Origin: an uncultured Flavobacteriales bacterium
GTDB lineage: Bacteria > Bacteroidota > Bacteroidia > Flavobacteriales > Flavobacteriaceae
Assembly: GCA_913063255.1 (NCBI GenBank)
Contig: CAJXYJ010000013.1
Coordinates: 1 to 33,211, forward strand
DNA length: 33,211 bases
Direction of reading: 5' to 3'
The translations under genes were made by a program, and so were the position numbers. Position 1 is the stretch's first letter, and every line of letters begins with the position of its first letter. Below the pieces are notes generated by a model that searched no databases, was not told where the DNA came from, and saw only the letters and a program-made list of their open reading frames with translations. Shown here in pieces: positions 1 to 7,272 of the stretch.

Positions 1-1
1 T

Positions 2-931
2 GGTGAAATAGGATTAGGTTCCCGTTTAAAAAGAATTAGTGATCTTTTAATGAAAGAAACACAATTACTATATAAAAGTCAGAATATAGATTTTGACCCC
101 TACCTATTTCCTGCCTTTAATACCATCATTAAATTAAAAAAAACAACCAATACAGAAATTCGGGATCTCCTGCATATCACACAACCTGCAGTAACTCAAA
201 GTCTAAATAAACTATTTAAAAACGAATGGATTACATTAAAAATAGATGAACAGGACAAACGCAAAAAATGGATTACCCTATCCAGTAAAGGCGAAGCTCT
301 TTATTCTGTATTACAACCCTTGTGGAATATTTTAGATAAAACGGTAAAACAATACACTGTTTTTCCAGCAGATTCTTTACTAGAGCATTTAAATTATTTT
401 GAAGAGAAAATTAAAAACGGAGATTTTATGAAAACGATACAAGAACAAATTAAAACAGAATTAGAAATTAACATAGTTACCCATCAAGAGGAATATGCAT
501 CCCCATTTTACGATTTAAATATAGAATGGCTAGAAACCTATTTTTATGTAGAGGAGTTTGACAAAGAAGTATTAAGTAAACCTCAACAATATATAATAGA
601 CCCGGGAGGGCATATTTTTTATGCCAAACAAGGTGATGAAATTTTGGGAACAGTGGCTTTGATGAAAGAAAATGAAAAATCGTTTGAACTCACAAAAATG
701 GCGGTAGCTCCCAATCAGAGAGGAAAAAAGATAGGACAAAAGCTCATGCAATATTGCATAGATTTTGCAAAGGAGAATAATTTTGATCGACTATTTTTAT
801 ATTCCAACACCAAATTAGAAAATGCCATTTATATCTACCGTAAATTTGGATTTATCGAAATTCCAGTAGAAAAAGACAGCCCTTATGATAGAAGTAATAT
901 AAAAATGGAATTCCCGATAAACAGTAACTAA
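2..931 (+). CDS. MarR-type HTH / GNAT acetyltransferase fusion (5' end outside window)
   Basis: Two-domain protein. The N-terminal part is a MarR-like winged helix (recognition region around ITQPAVTQSLNKLFKNEW, wing with DEQDKRKKW). The C-terminal part is a GNAT acetyltransferase with the acetyl-CoA loop NQRGKKIG and a typical closing YRKFGF segment. The reading frame is open to base 2 and reads GEIGLGSRLKRISDLLM before the first ATG at 50. That stretch matches the usual start of this fused family, so ATG 50 is internal and the true start lies upstream. The last stop is at 929-931. Fused MarR/GNAT proteins are common in Bacteroidota, where they are thought to acetylate a small molecule or protein while controlling transcription. 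Substrate and target genes cannot be told from the sequence. Confidence is high for the domain pair and low for any specific role. Confidence 0.88.
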   Translation, partial: GEIGLGSRLKRISDLLMKETQLLYKSQNIDFDPYLFPAFNTIIKLKKTTNTEIRDLLHITQPAVTQSLNKLFKNEWITLKIDEQDKRKKWITLSSKGEALYSVLQPLWNILDKTVKQYTVFPADSLLEHLNYFEEKIKNGDFMKTIQEQIKTELEINIVTHQEEYASPFYDLNIEWLETYFYVEEFDKEVLSKPQQYIIDPGGHIFYAKQGDEILGTVALMKENEKSFELTKMAVAPNQRGKKIGQKLMQYCIDFAKENNFDRLFLYSNTKLENAIYIYRKFGFIEIPVEKDSPYDRSNIKMEFPINSN

Positions 932-979
932 AAAGTGTTTTTATCCCAATGTATATTCCGATAAACGTTACTTTTGTTG

Positions 980-1006
980 ATGATATAACACGTTACAAGC
1001 AAGCTG
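980..1006 (+). repeat. 5' boundary of cassette-like unit 1 (half-site)
   Basis: ATGATATAACACG followed by GTTACAAGC at 992-1000. The nonamer is repeated as its exact reverse complement, GCTTGTAAC, at 1836-1844, just after the gene's stop codon. The outer 11-mer ATGATATAACA occurs again at 19907-19917 in front of the other cassette-like gene. The GTT at the junction and a complementary partner downstream are what an integron cassette start would show. Function is inferred. Confidence 0.55.
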
Positions 1007-1962
1007 AAAAAAAAATGACAAAAAACTACTTCTTCATAATTATATTACTGATTTCACTAACAAGTTGCGGACAAGAAACATTTGAATTTGAAAGTAAAAT
1101 AAATCCAGAAAAGATTTACACTCTTTCAATGAATATGTCATCAACGAATAATGTAAAGTATTTAACCGAAAGAACTGACCTGAAAGACAAAACCTCTGAG
1201 GGAAAATCTTCGACTGTAATGACGAGAATTACAACGACAAAAAAACTTGAAGAAAACGGACAATTTCCAGCGATAATAGAATATGGAAAAATAATTAAGA
1301 TTGCAAATGGTAATAGAACTGAAAATCCGATTACAGGTACTATTGTAAAAGGATTTTATAAAGAGAATAGTTTAATAGTTCAAGAAGTAATTTCAGAGCA
1401 ACTCAATGAGAAAACAAAAAATAGTATTAAATATGCATTAGAAAATGTCAAACCCGATATTGAATTTCCGAAAGAACATCTAAAAATTGGAGACAGCTTT
1501 GAACATAAAATGCCTATGTCAATACCTATAGATGGAGCAAATCCTGTAAAAATTGACATAATAAAAAATTTCACACTAAAGAGTGTGAAAAACAATATTG
1601 CTTCATTCAATATGAAAGAAATAATTCAACTTAGTACAGAAATTGAACAAGCAAATGTTATAATTTCAAATGGAACTGGAAATGGAATTGTAGAGTTTGA
1701 TGTTTTAGAGAATCATTTAATTAAAAATAAAGCTTTCTTTACAATTGAACTGAATGTAAAAATAAATAATGAGTTGACTGTAAATACAATAGTTGAAATG
1801 AATTCTGAAATTTCAACAACAATCGAATAAAGCCAGCTTGTAACAACGTATATAAAAAATAGCGGTTTTGGTGATTATACGAAAGATAAATAATAAAATA
1901 AAGGTCAACTATAAACCGAAAAGTTAGTGCTTAAAAATCCGCTACTTTTCATATACAAAACC
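991..1962 (+). mobile_element. putative gene cassette 1 (lipoprotein gene plus attC-like 3' element)
   Basis: A compact unit: GTTACAAGC boundary, only 14 bp to the lipoprotein start codon at 1015, stop at 1828-1830, then a palindromic element from 1834 to about 1968. Unit and element face the same way, as in integron cassettes, where attC lies at the 3' end of the gene. There is no promoter-like box inside the short leader. No integrase is visible, so whether it ever moved as a circle is inference. Alternative: a gene flanked by a repeat family dispersed by another mechanism. Confidence 0.45.
1015..1830 (+). CDS. lipoprotein of unknown function
   Basis: Encodes 271 residues if started at ATG 1015. 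An upstream in-frame ATG at 949 would add 22 polar residues in front of the signal peptide and run through the repeat boundary, so it was rejected. From 1015 the protein begins MTKNYFFIIILLISLTSC, a lipoprotein signal with lipobox and Cys18 followed by GQ. The remainder is soluble and beta-rich: a threonine-rich N-terminal half, a KIGDSFEHKMPM segment near the middle and alternating hydrophobic strands to the end. The look recalls Bacteroidota lipoproteins of the DUF6263 kind, from memory and unverified. Expected location is the outer or inner membrane face. It is the only gene between the repeat boundaries at 992 and 1836, which suggests it was acquired as a unit. No function is proposed. Confidence 0.8.
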   Translation: MTKNYFFIIILLISLTSCGQETFEFESKINPEKIYTLSMNMSSTNNVKYLTERTDLKDKTSEGKSSTVMTRITTTKKLEENGQFPAIIEYGKIIKIANGNRTENPITGTIVKGFYKENSLIVQEVISEQLNEKTKNSIKYALENVKPDIEFPKEHLKIGDSFEHKMPMSIPIDGANPVKIDIIKNFTLKSVKNNIASFNMKEIIQLSTEIEQANVIISNGTGNGIVEFDVLENHLIKNKAFFTIELNVKINNELTVNTIVEMNSEISTTIE

Positions 1963-1968
1963 GTTAGC
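1834..1968 (+). repeat. attC-like imperfect palindrome, element 1
   Basis: Begins CAGCTTGTAACAACG and ends ACCGTTAGC. The left arm GTATATAAAAAATAGCGGTTT (1848-1868) and the reverse complement of 1936-1956 agree at 18 of 21 positions, so the single strand would fold into a long hairpin with three mismatches, TAGCGG/CCGCTA being the strongest block. The loop carries AAGTTAGTGCTTAA (1921-1934), close to the box TAAATTAGTTGCTTA of the other two elements. AAC at the left end faces GTT at the right end, like the RYYYAAC/GTTRRRY ends of attC, although the consensus is only partly met. Confidence 0.6.
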
Positions 1969-2041
1969 ATTCATTCCCGAAATCATGATAATCAGAATTA
2001 AAAAAAATAATTTATATCACTCTTAACAAATATTTAAACCC

Positions 2042-2665
2042 ATGATTTCTAAATTCTTCTTCTTTAAAAAAAATAATGAAGAACGGTTCGTTATTGGCCC
2101 AAAAGGTTTTAATAACAATCTGAATCATTCTCTAGATAAATTAGTTCTATGGAAGTTTCACAATAGCCATTCACATTCTTTTTTTTTAGTCTCTGAAGGT
2201 AGAATACTCGCTACATTCACAAAGTCTGAAAAACTTATTTCAGTATTAACTGAAGAGAATGTTCCTATTAAAGAAATTCTTATACCTAACGGTGAAATCA
2301 ATAGTAATAATGCTATAATAGAGTGTGAAGATGATACAGTATTCGGTTTTAGAACTGGAGACTCCTTGTGTATTTTTTTTACAGTAACCATGAGAGGTAA
2401 AACCGTTATTTCTCATGATTTTTTCTGTAAAAGTAAATTAAATGCAGTTCAGAAATTAGATAAAGTTATTTCGAACATGTTTACAAAAAGTTTTCAATTT
2501 ATATCTGAAATAGAACCCGATGATAAGGGGATGGCTCCCAAATGGATGAGTGGAATGATTGATGGTCAAGTTACCCAAGATTTAAAGCAAGATCTTAAGC
2601 CAGTAATCATCATTTCAATCATTATTCTCATCATTATTTTAGTTTCTATATTACCCGAAAATTAA
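2042..2665 (+). CDS. tail-anchored membrane protein of unknown function
   Basis: Encodes 207 residues, not recognised. There is no N-terminal signal. The sequence is a soluble, probably beta-rich domain with aromatic and histidine patches (WKFHNSHSHSFF near residues 38-49), followed by a polar linker and a single strongly hydrophobic helix at about residues 186-203 (PVIIISIIILIIILVSIL) with only three residues after it. This is the topology of a tail-anchored protein facing the cytoplasm. The stop is four bases before the next ATG, so it is very likely co-transcribed with the lipoprotein gene that follows. Both lie between attC-like repeats. The leader from the repeat end at 1968 to the ATG is about 70 bp. 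Confidence 0.7.
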   Translation: MISKFFFFKKNNEERFVIGPKGFNNNLNHSLDKLVLWKFHNSHSHSFFLVSEGRILATFTKSEKLISVLTEENVPIKEILIPNGEINSNNAIIECEDDTVFGFRTGDSLCIFFTVTMRGKTVISHDFFCKSKLNAVQKLDKVISNMFTKSFQFISEIEPDDKGMAPKWMSGMIDGQVTQDLKQDLKPVIIISIIILIIILVSILPEN

Positions 2666-2669
2666 TATA

Positions 2670-3263
2670 ATGAAAAAAAACTTTAAAAAAATAAGATACG
2701 AGCTTATGAAAAAACACAAAAACACAGGATTAAATCAACTATCAATGGCACTAATTATTTTGTCGATAATAAGCAGTTGTACCAGTACGACCCCAAAATA
2801 TGAGCCTAGAGCTGGCGAACCAAATTTATTATTGATGACGGGTAGCTGGAAAGGCTTTACTATTGATGATAATGAAAACATCCATCAGAATTGGTTTGAT
2901 GGCAAATTACAAATGAATGGAGAAAAAGCTGGTCAATGGGATATACTCAATTTCATTCCATTGAATTTGGAAGGAGAGCCAAAAGATGATAGTTATGGAA
3001 ATAAACTTTATGTCACTTCTGGAAAAACCTCTTACTCTACAACAGAGTATCCAATATCAAATTGGAAACAAACAGATTCACTCAATTTTAAATGGAAACT
3101 GCTCGGTGACAGCTATAATGATGACAAGCATGGGGATTACAGAGATTATGTAACATTTGAGAGAGAACAAGATTCGCTAACAATCATTCGCGGAAGAATG
3201 ATAATGGCAGATAGTACATTGGAAATATATTTTCACAGTCGCTATGGACAAATCAAAAAATAA
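2670..3263 (+). CDS. lipoprotein of unknown function
   Basis: Encodes 197 residues from ATG 2670, or 185 from ATG 2706. The later start gives a more normal signal, MKKHKNTGLNQLSMALIILSIISSC, and either keeps the lipobox ISSC. The first ATG sits four bases after the preceding stop, which favours coupled translation, so it is kept here. The mature part has no family I recognise. It is rich in Trp, Asp and Tyr (GSWKGFTIDDNENIHQNWFDG near the start, YNDDKHGDYRDYVTFERE later) and is probably a small beta-sandwich or lipocalin-like fold, by look only. Eight bases after the stop the attC-like element 2 begins, so the gene ends flush with the repeat. Confidence 0.72.
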   Translation: MKKNFKKIRYELMKKHKNTGLNQLSMALIILSIISSCTSTTPKYEPRAGEPNLLLMTGSWKGFTIDDNENIHQNWFDGKLQMNGEKAGQWDILNFIPLNLEGEPKDDSYGNKLYVTSGKTSYSTTEYPISNWKQTDSLNFKWKLLGDSYNDDKHGDYRDYVTFEREQDSLTIIRGRMIMADSTLEIYFHSRYGQIKK

Positions 3264-3270
3264 CGAAAGA

Positions 3271-3390
3271 GCTAATAGCGATTATAATTCTTTGTTCCTA
3301 TCTGCCCGAAAGCCAGGGCTAAAGAACCATCAGATTTCCCACTTATTTATTAAATTAGTTGCTTAGCAATATTATATACTCATATTGAAT
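3271..3390 (+). repeat. attC-like element 2, degenerate
   Basis: Starts GCTAATAGCGATTATAATTC and ends AGCAATATTATATACTCATATTG. It contains TAAATTAGTTGCTTA at 3351-3365, identical to 21240-21254 in element 3, and an inner hairpin GCCC/GGGC around GAAAGCCA near 3305-3318. The outer arms pair poorly (TATAAT blocks only). The right end runs directly into the TTG start codon of the SDR gene at 3385. Confidence 0.5.
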
Positions 3391-4152
3391 CAAAGAATTA
3401 GCATATTAGGATGTGGTTGGCTTGGATTTGCTTTAGCTGTTGATCTAATAGAAAAAGGATATAGAGTTTATGGCTCTACCACATCTAATCCCAAAGTAAG
3501 TGAACTTGAAACTAAAGGTATCACCCCATTTGTTATTGATATAAGCAATAAGGAAATTAATATTTCCGATTTTTTAGTCTCAGACATTTTAATTATAGCT
3601 ATTACATCAAAAAACAGTAATGACATTAAAAATCTAATAAAAAATATTGAAAAGTCTGAAGTCCGGAAAGTGTTATTTGTTAGTTCAACTTCCGTTTACC
3701 CTAATACAAATAGTATAGTTACTGAAGAATCTAATACGAATAATTCTCCCCTTGCCAATATTGAAAAATTATTTATTACTAATTCCTATTTTGAAACCAC
3801 AATTATAAGATTTGGAGGTTTATTTGGTTATGATAGAAAACCTGGGGATTTCTTTAAATCTGATAAAAAAATAGAGAACCCGGAAGGCTATATCAACTTT
3901 ATACATAGAGACGATTGCGTTCGGATTATAAAACAAGTTATTAAGAAGGATATATGGAATGAAGTATTAAATGCCTGTAGCGATAGCCATCCAACAAGAC
4001 GAGAATTCTACTTAAAAGAAGCTGAAAAATTAGGGAAATCGAAAGTCACCTTTAATGAGAAATCTGAAAATAACTATAAGATCGTAAATTGTCAAAAATT
4101 GAAAAGTTTGTTAGATTATGAGTTTAAATATGCAGATCTTATGAAATATTAG
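3385..4152 (+). CDS. NAD(P)-binding SDR / epimerase-like protein (YeeZ type)
   Basis: Encodes 255 residues of extended SDR type. A Rossmann nucleotide-binding motif GCGWLG lies at residues 9-14, and the beta4/active-site Ser region SSTSVYP at about 100-106. The usual catalytic YxxxK is not visible: the place where it is expected reads SPLANIEKLF. This is typical of the YeeZ-like SDR subgroup, whose activity is not well known. The start is TTG at 3385. The preceding in-frame stop TAG is at 3364 and no ATG lies between, and the protein begins normally (MNQRISILGCGWLG), so it is complete. The start codon falls inside the last bases of attC-like element 2, so either the element was inserted against the gene or the gene is itself a cassette whose 3' element was lost. 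Confidence 0.82.
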   Translation: MNQRISILGCGWLGFALAVDLIEKGYRVYGSTTSNPKVSELETKGITPFVIDISNKEINISDFLVSDILIIAITSKNSNDIKNLIKNIEKSEVRKVLFVSSTSVYPNTNSIVTEESNTNNSPLANIEKLFITNSYFETTIIRFGGLFGYDRKPGDFFKSDKKIENPEGYINFIHRDDCVRIIKQVIKKDIWNEVLNACSDSHPTRREFYLKEAEKLGKSKVTFNEKSENNYKIVNCQKLKSLLDYEFKYADLMKY

Positions 4153-4334
4153 AGCATATAGTCTACTTACAACTTTATAAATAATACTTATAATTCATTC
4201 TGGTTGAATAATGGGTATCCTCCTTTTTGTTATCTTTAGTTCCACGCAAAAACCATAATCTCATACGTTTTGCTACATTATAAACAAACTAAGCCGAAAA
4301 TTGATTAGAGTAGGCGAAATAAACAATATACAAA

Positions 4335-4790
4335 ATGGAAAATTCACATGTAGAAACTTTTAAAGCAGAAGCACAAGGCAATGGATGGCCAACCAAAGTA
4401 AGTATTACAGATACTCAATGGAAGCTTCAATTAGATGAACCCACAGAGGATGGTGGATCTAATTCTGGTGCTAATCCTATGCAATATTTTATCGCGTCTT
4501 TAGCTGGCTGTCAGAACGAACAGTCTCAAGTTGTAGCTGAAGAACTCTCTCTAAATATCACACAAGTGGATATAAATGTTGAGATTGATTTGGATCTTGC
4601 GGGTTTTATGGGAATGTCAGATAATTCTAATGGAAGTTATAAAAATGTACGACTTGACGCTGTAGTACATGGAGAAGCAACGGATGTACAAATAAAAAGC
4701 TTAGGAGAAAAAGTTGATGCTCGCTGTCCAATATTAGCTTTATTACGTACTAGTGGTTGTAATATAGAAAGCAGTTGGAGGAAAAAATAA
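4335..4790 (+). CDS. OsmC/Ohr-family peroxide reductase
   Basis: Encodes 151 residues. OsmC-family proteins reduce organic and inorganic hydroperoxides with a pair of cysteines that cycle through a disulfide. Both cysteines are present: Cys59 in SLAGCQNEQ at the start of the central helix and Cys131 in DARCPIL. There is no signal peptide, so it is cytoplasmic. The length matches the family. The gene stands alone after a 182-bp gap. TATCTTTA at 4231-4238 with TTG at 4204 could be a Bacteroidota-type promoter, but the match is loose. The lipoprotein gene follows 27 bp downstream. It is not closely like Ohr proper, since the motif around Cys131 is the generic OsmC one, so the preferred peroxide is unknown. 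Confidence 0.88.
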   Translation: MENSHVETFKAEAQGNGWPTKVSITDTQWKLQLDEPTEDGGSNSGANPMQYFIASLAGCQNEQSQVVAEELSLNITQVDINVEIDLDLAGFMGMSDNSNGSYKNVRLDAVVHGEATDVQIKSLGEKVDARCPILALLRTSGCNIESSWRKK

Positions 4791-4817
4791 TTACTTTAAC
4801 TTATAAAATAAAGAATA

Positions 4818-5393
4818 ATGAAAAAAGCAATAGTATTCCTAATGTTAATTGGTTTGATGCTATCGTGTGATAATAATGACGATCAAGAAATAGAAAATCA
4901 AACAAATAAGGTAGTTTTACTGAAACTTGATTTTTTAACTAACATTTTTGAAGGAGGAAAAGAACTCGAATTCTCTCCTTCTCCAAGTTTTACTATTTCA
5001 TCTACTTATCTTTCACCTGGTGATTTTGGCAGCATTCAGTTATATTATGATGAGCTTAATGAAAAAATATTTGATGGAACCATTATCTGGGGAGGAACTG
5101 GTGCTGTTACATATCCAACAGAAATTGATTTGCCAAATACATTTCCAATAACAAGTGATGAATTACCATTACCAGATATCGATAGGTTTGAAAAAGTGAT
5201 TTATGATGAATTTGCTTATTACCCTGACCCAATAGAATATTCTAATATATGGAATTCAATAAATAATTTAGAAGTAGTTTCTAACTATCTAAATTCAAAC
5301 CCAAATGGAAAGATTAGTTTATTTTTATATACACCAAGTGTTGGTATAGGAGATCCAGCAAAATGGGATTGGTTCATAATTCTAAAAAATTAA
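4818..5393 (+). CDS. lipoprotein of unknown function
   Basis: Encodes 191 residues. Lipoprotein signal MKKAIVFLMLIGLMLSC, Cys17, followed at once by the acidic run DNNDDQEIE. Acidic residues right after the lipid-modified cysteine resemble the lipoprotein export signal described in Bacteroidota, so surface display is possible (inference). The mature part contains no domain I recognise. It is rich in Pro, Asp and Tyr (for example YYPDPIEYSNIW) and ends with GDPAKWDWFIILKN. It lies 27 bp after the OsmC gene on the same strand and may share its transcript, but no functional tie is evident. Confidence 0.75.
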   Translation: MKKAIVFLMLIGLMLSCDNNDDQEIENQTNKVVLLKLDFLTNIFEGGKELEFSPSPSFTISSTYLSPGDFGSIQLYYDELNEKIFDGTIIWGGTGAVTYPTEIDLPNTFPITSDELPLPDIDRFEKVIYDEFAYYPDPIEYSNIWNSINNLEVVSNYLNSNPNGKISLFLYTPSVGIGDPAKWDWFIILKN

Positions 5394-5538
5394 AAACATA
5401 TATTGTTACTAGAGTATAGAAAATTCTATTAATTCTCGTTTGCCTACACTCCTTACATTATAAAATATTCACAAATATGTTAAACGTAAACTATAACTAA
5501 AGAAATACTATCTTCATCGGGACAATTAAAAACACACT

Positions 5539-7038
5539 ATGATTACAAAATTTATCGTCCTAGCAATTTATGTCTCCATTCTATTTTTAATAGGAATTTT
5601 TGCCTCAAGGAGAGTCAATAGTATGAGCGATTATTATTTAGGAGGGAAAAAAATGGGTTTTTGGGCGGTTGCTTTTTCTGCCAGAGCAACTGGTGAATCT
5701 GGATGGCTTTTAATTGGTTTAACAGGAATGGGCGCAATGGCTGGTTATTCTGCCTATTGGGTGGTCCTTGGTGAATTGCTAGGGGTATTTATTTCCTGGC
5801 AATATATGGCCAAACTATTTAAAAAACGATCCGACGAATATAAAGCAATTACAATACCAGACTACCTTCAGAGTCATTTTAAATCTTCTACAAATACCCT
5901 TCGAATTATATCAGCCTCTACCCTAGTGGTTTTTGTTGTTATTTATGTCGCATCCCAAATGGATGTAACCGGAATCGCTTTCGAATCCATGCTTAATATT
6001 GATTATAAAATTGGCGCTCTTATTGGTTTCGCTATTGTTCTGGTTTATATTTTTATTGGTGGATTTGTAGCCGCTGTATGGTCAGATTTGTTCCAAGGAA
6101 TTTTAATGTTTTTTGGTTTGGTTTTACTGCCCATTGTGGTATGGTTCTCTATGGATCATGGAACAGGAATCACAGAAGGATTGAACGCTATTGACCCAAC
6201 ACTAACACAAATAATGGGAAGAAGTGATGATGGATTAATGAACCTTTTTACCATTCTCGGTTTCTCCATGATTGGTTTGGGTTTCTTAGGATCCCCACAG
6301 GTTTATGTTCGTTTTATGTCTATTAAAAACGAAAATGAGATTGATAAAGGAAAATGGATTGCACTTCTTTTTACCCTCTTAACAGATGCAGCTGCAGTAA
6401 CGATTGGTATTTTAGCTCGAGTTTATTTCACAGATAATGGGCAGGATCCAGAAGCAGTTTTAGGAAATGGCGGTGAAAATGTTTTAAGCATGATCACCAA
6501 TGAGTTTTTACCAACCATTCTAGTGGCAATCTTTATTGCTATTGTGCTTTCAGCGATAATGTCCACAATAGATTCTCTTCTCATTCTTGCATCTAGTGCT
6601 ATTACCCGTGACTTCTATCAGAAAATATTTAGACCAGATTTAAAAGATGAAGACCTAGCAAATTTTTCGAGATTAGTAACAGTCTTAATGGCAATAATCG
6701 CACTTGGAATAGCAATTCTTTTATACAATTTATATCCCAACAGGCAAGTCTTTTGGATCATGATATTTGGGTGGTCGGGTATTGCAGCCACTTTCTGTCC
6801 AGTAATTATTCTTTCTCTTTTCTGGAAGGGGTATTCTGAAAAAGGGGCCATTGCATCTATGATTACTGGTTTTTTCTCAGTAATATTTTTCAAGTTTGTG
6901 GTATCGAATATGGAAGGAATAGGGGATTATTTTAAAGAACTAGATGTACTAGCACCTTCTTTTGCCTTGGCCATGATTGTTGGATATATCGTTTCAAAAA
7001 TATTTCCAGCCAAAAATGATGAAAAAGCATGCAGTTAA
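5539..7038 (+). CDS. putP: sodium:solute symporter, PutP (sodium/proline) type
   Basis: Encodes 499 residues with about 13 hydrophobic segments, the normal size of a solute:sodium symporter (SSS) in the inner membrane. N-terminal features are those of PutP: SDYYLGGKKMGFW followed by FSARATGESGWLLIGLTG, the helix-1/helix-2 region that holds the sodium and proline sites. Further family segments are GGFVAAVWSDLFQG in the middle, FLGSPQVYVRFM, and AIVLSAIMSTIDSLLILASSAITRDFYQ in helix 8, whose Ser/Thr residues form a sodium site in this family. It would import proline, or a related amino acid or osmolyte, with Na+. The gene starts at ATG after a 145-bp gap with no terminator seen before it. The exact substrate is inferred from PutP-like motifs. 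Confidence 0.85.
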   Translation: MITKFIVLAIYVSILFLIGIFASRRVNSMSDYYLGGKKMGFWAVAFSARATGESGWLLIGLTGMGAMAGYSAYWVVLGELLGVFISWQYMAKLFKKRSDEYKAITIPDYLQSHFKSSTNTLRIISASTLVVFVVIYVASQMDVTGIAFESMLNIDYKIGALIGFAIVLVYIFIGGFVAAVWSDLFQGILMFFGLVLLPIVVWFSMDHGTGITEGLNAIDPTLTQIMGRSDDGLMNLFTILGFSMIGLGFLGSPQVYVRFMSIKNENEIDKGKWIALLFTLLTDAAAVTIGILARVYFTDNGQDPEAVLGNGGENVLSMITNEFLPTILVAIFIAIVLSAIMSTIDSLLILASSAITRDFYQKIFRPDLKDEDLANFSRLVTVLMAIIALGIAILLYNLYPNRQVFWIMIFGWSGIAATFCPVIILSLFWKGYSEKGAIASMITGFFSVIFFKFVVSNMEGIGDYFKELDVLAPSFALAMIVGYIVSKIFPAKNDEKACS

Positions 7039-7129
7039 CAATACTTATAATTAGAAAATGAGTAAATTACAAACACAATTAATCACATATATATAGGTTT
7101 ATAAAAACAACCATTTAAAAGAAAATATT

Positions 7130-7228
7130 ATGTCAAAAGGAAAAGACTCCAAGAAAAACGTAAAAAAAGAACCTGCTAAAACTGCTAAAGAAAAAAAAGC
7201 AGAAAAGAGATTAAAGAAAGCTAGATAA
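7130..7228 (+). CDS. 32-residue lysine-rich small protein
   Basis: A short gene of 32 codons, ATG at 7130 and TAA at 7226-7228, in the 378-bp space between putP and the methyltransferase. The product is MSKGKDSKKNVKKEPAKTAK followed by EKKAEKRLKKAR, with about 40 percent lysine and arginine and no hydrophobic segment. It is strongly basic and probably disordered or a helix that binds nucleic acid or ribosomes (inference from composition). It is followed 44 bp later by a strong intrinsic terminator, which supports it being expressed. Small basic proteins of this kind are, to my memory, frequent in Flavobacteriaceae, but no family name can be given. Confidence 0.6.
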   Translation: MSKGKDSKKNVKKEPAKTAKEKKAEKRLKKAR

Positions 7229-7272
7229 GGTTATTTATATTCTAAAATATTAGCGCACTAAGTTTTATTATT

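Larger units (their letters stand above)
1963..3384 (+). mobile_element. putative gene cassette 2 (two genes plus attC-like 3' element)
   Basis: Starts at the GTTAGC that closes element 1. It contains the tail-anchored protein gene and the lipoprotein gene, and ends with a degenerate palindromic element at 3271-3390. TTAGC at 1964-1968 is complemented by GCTAA at 3271-3275, eight bases past the stop codon, exactly where the cassette model predicts it. The match is only 5 bp and the right end of the element (TATTGAATC) has lost the CGTT core, so this unit looks older or decayed. Evidence is weaker than for units 1 and 3. Confidence 0.35.

Noticed and set aside
949-1014. Upstream ATG for the first lipoprotein gene
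   Set aside because: It would place 22 polar residues before the signal peptide and run through the repeat boundary; ATG 1015 gives a clean lipoprotein signal.
4153-4334. Possible further attC-like remnant after the SDR gene (ACAACTTTATAAATAA and CTCATACGTTTTGC)
   Set aside because: The start and end faintly recall the elements, but there is no inner box, no pairing arms and no complement to the SDR gene's 5' end.
4948-5151. Overlapping same-strand frame inside the lipoprotein gene at 4818
   Set aside because: A frame-shifted reading of a gene that has a good lipoprotein signal; no independent features.
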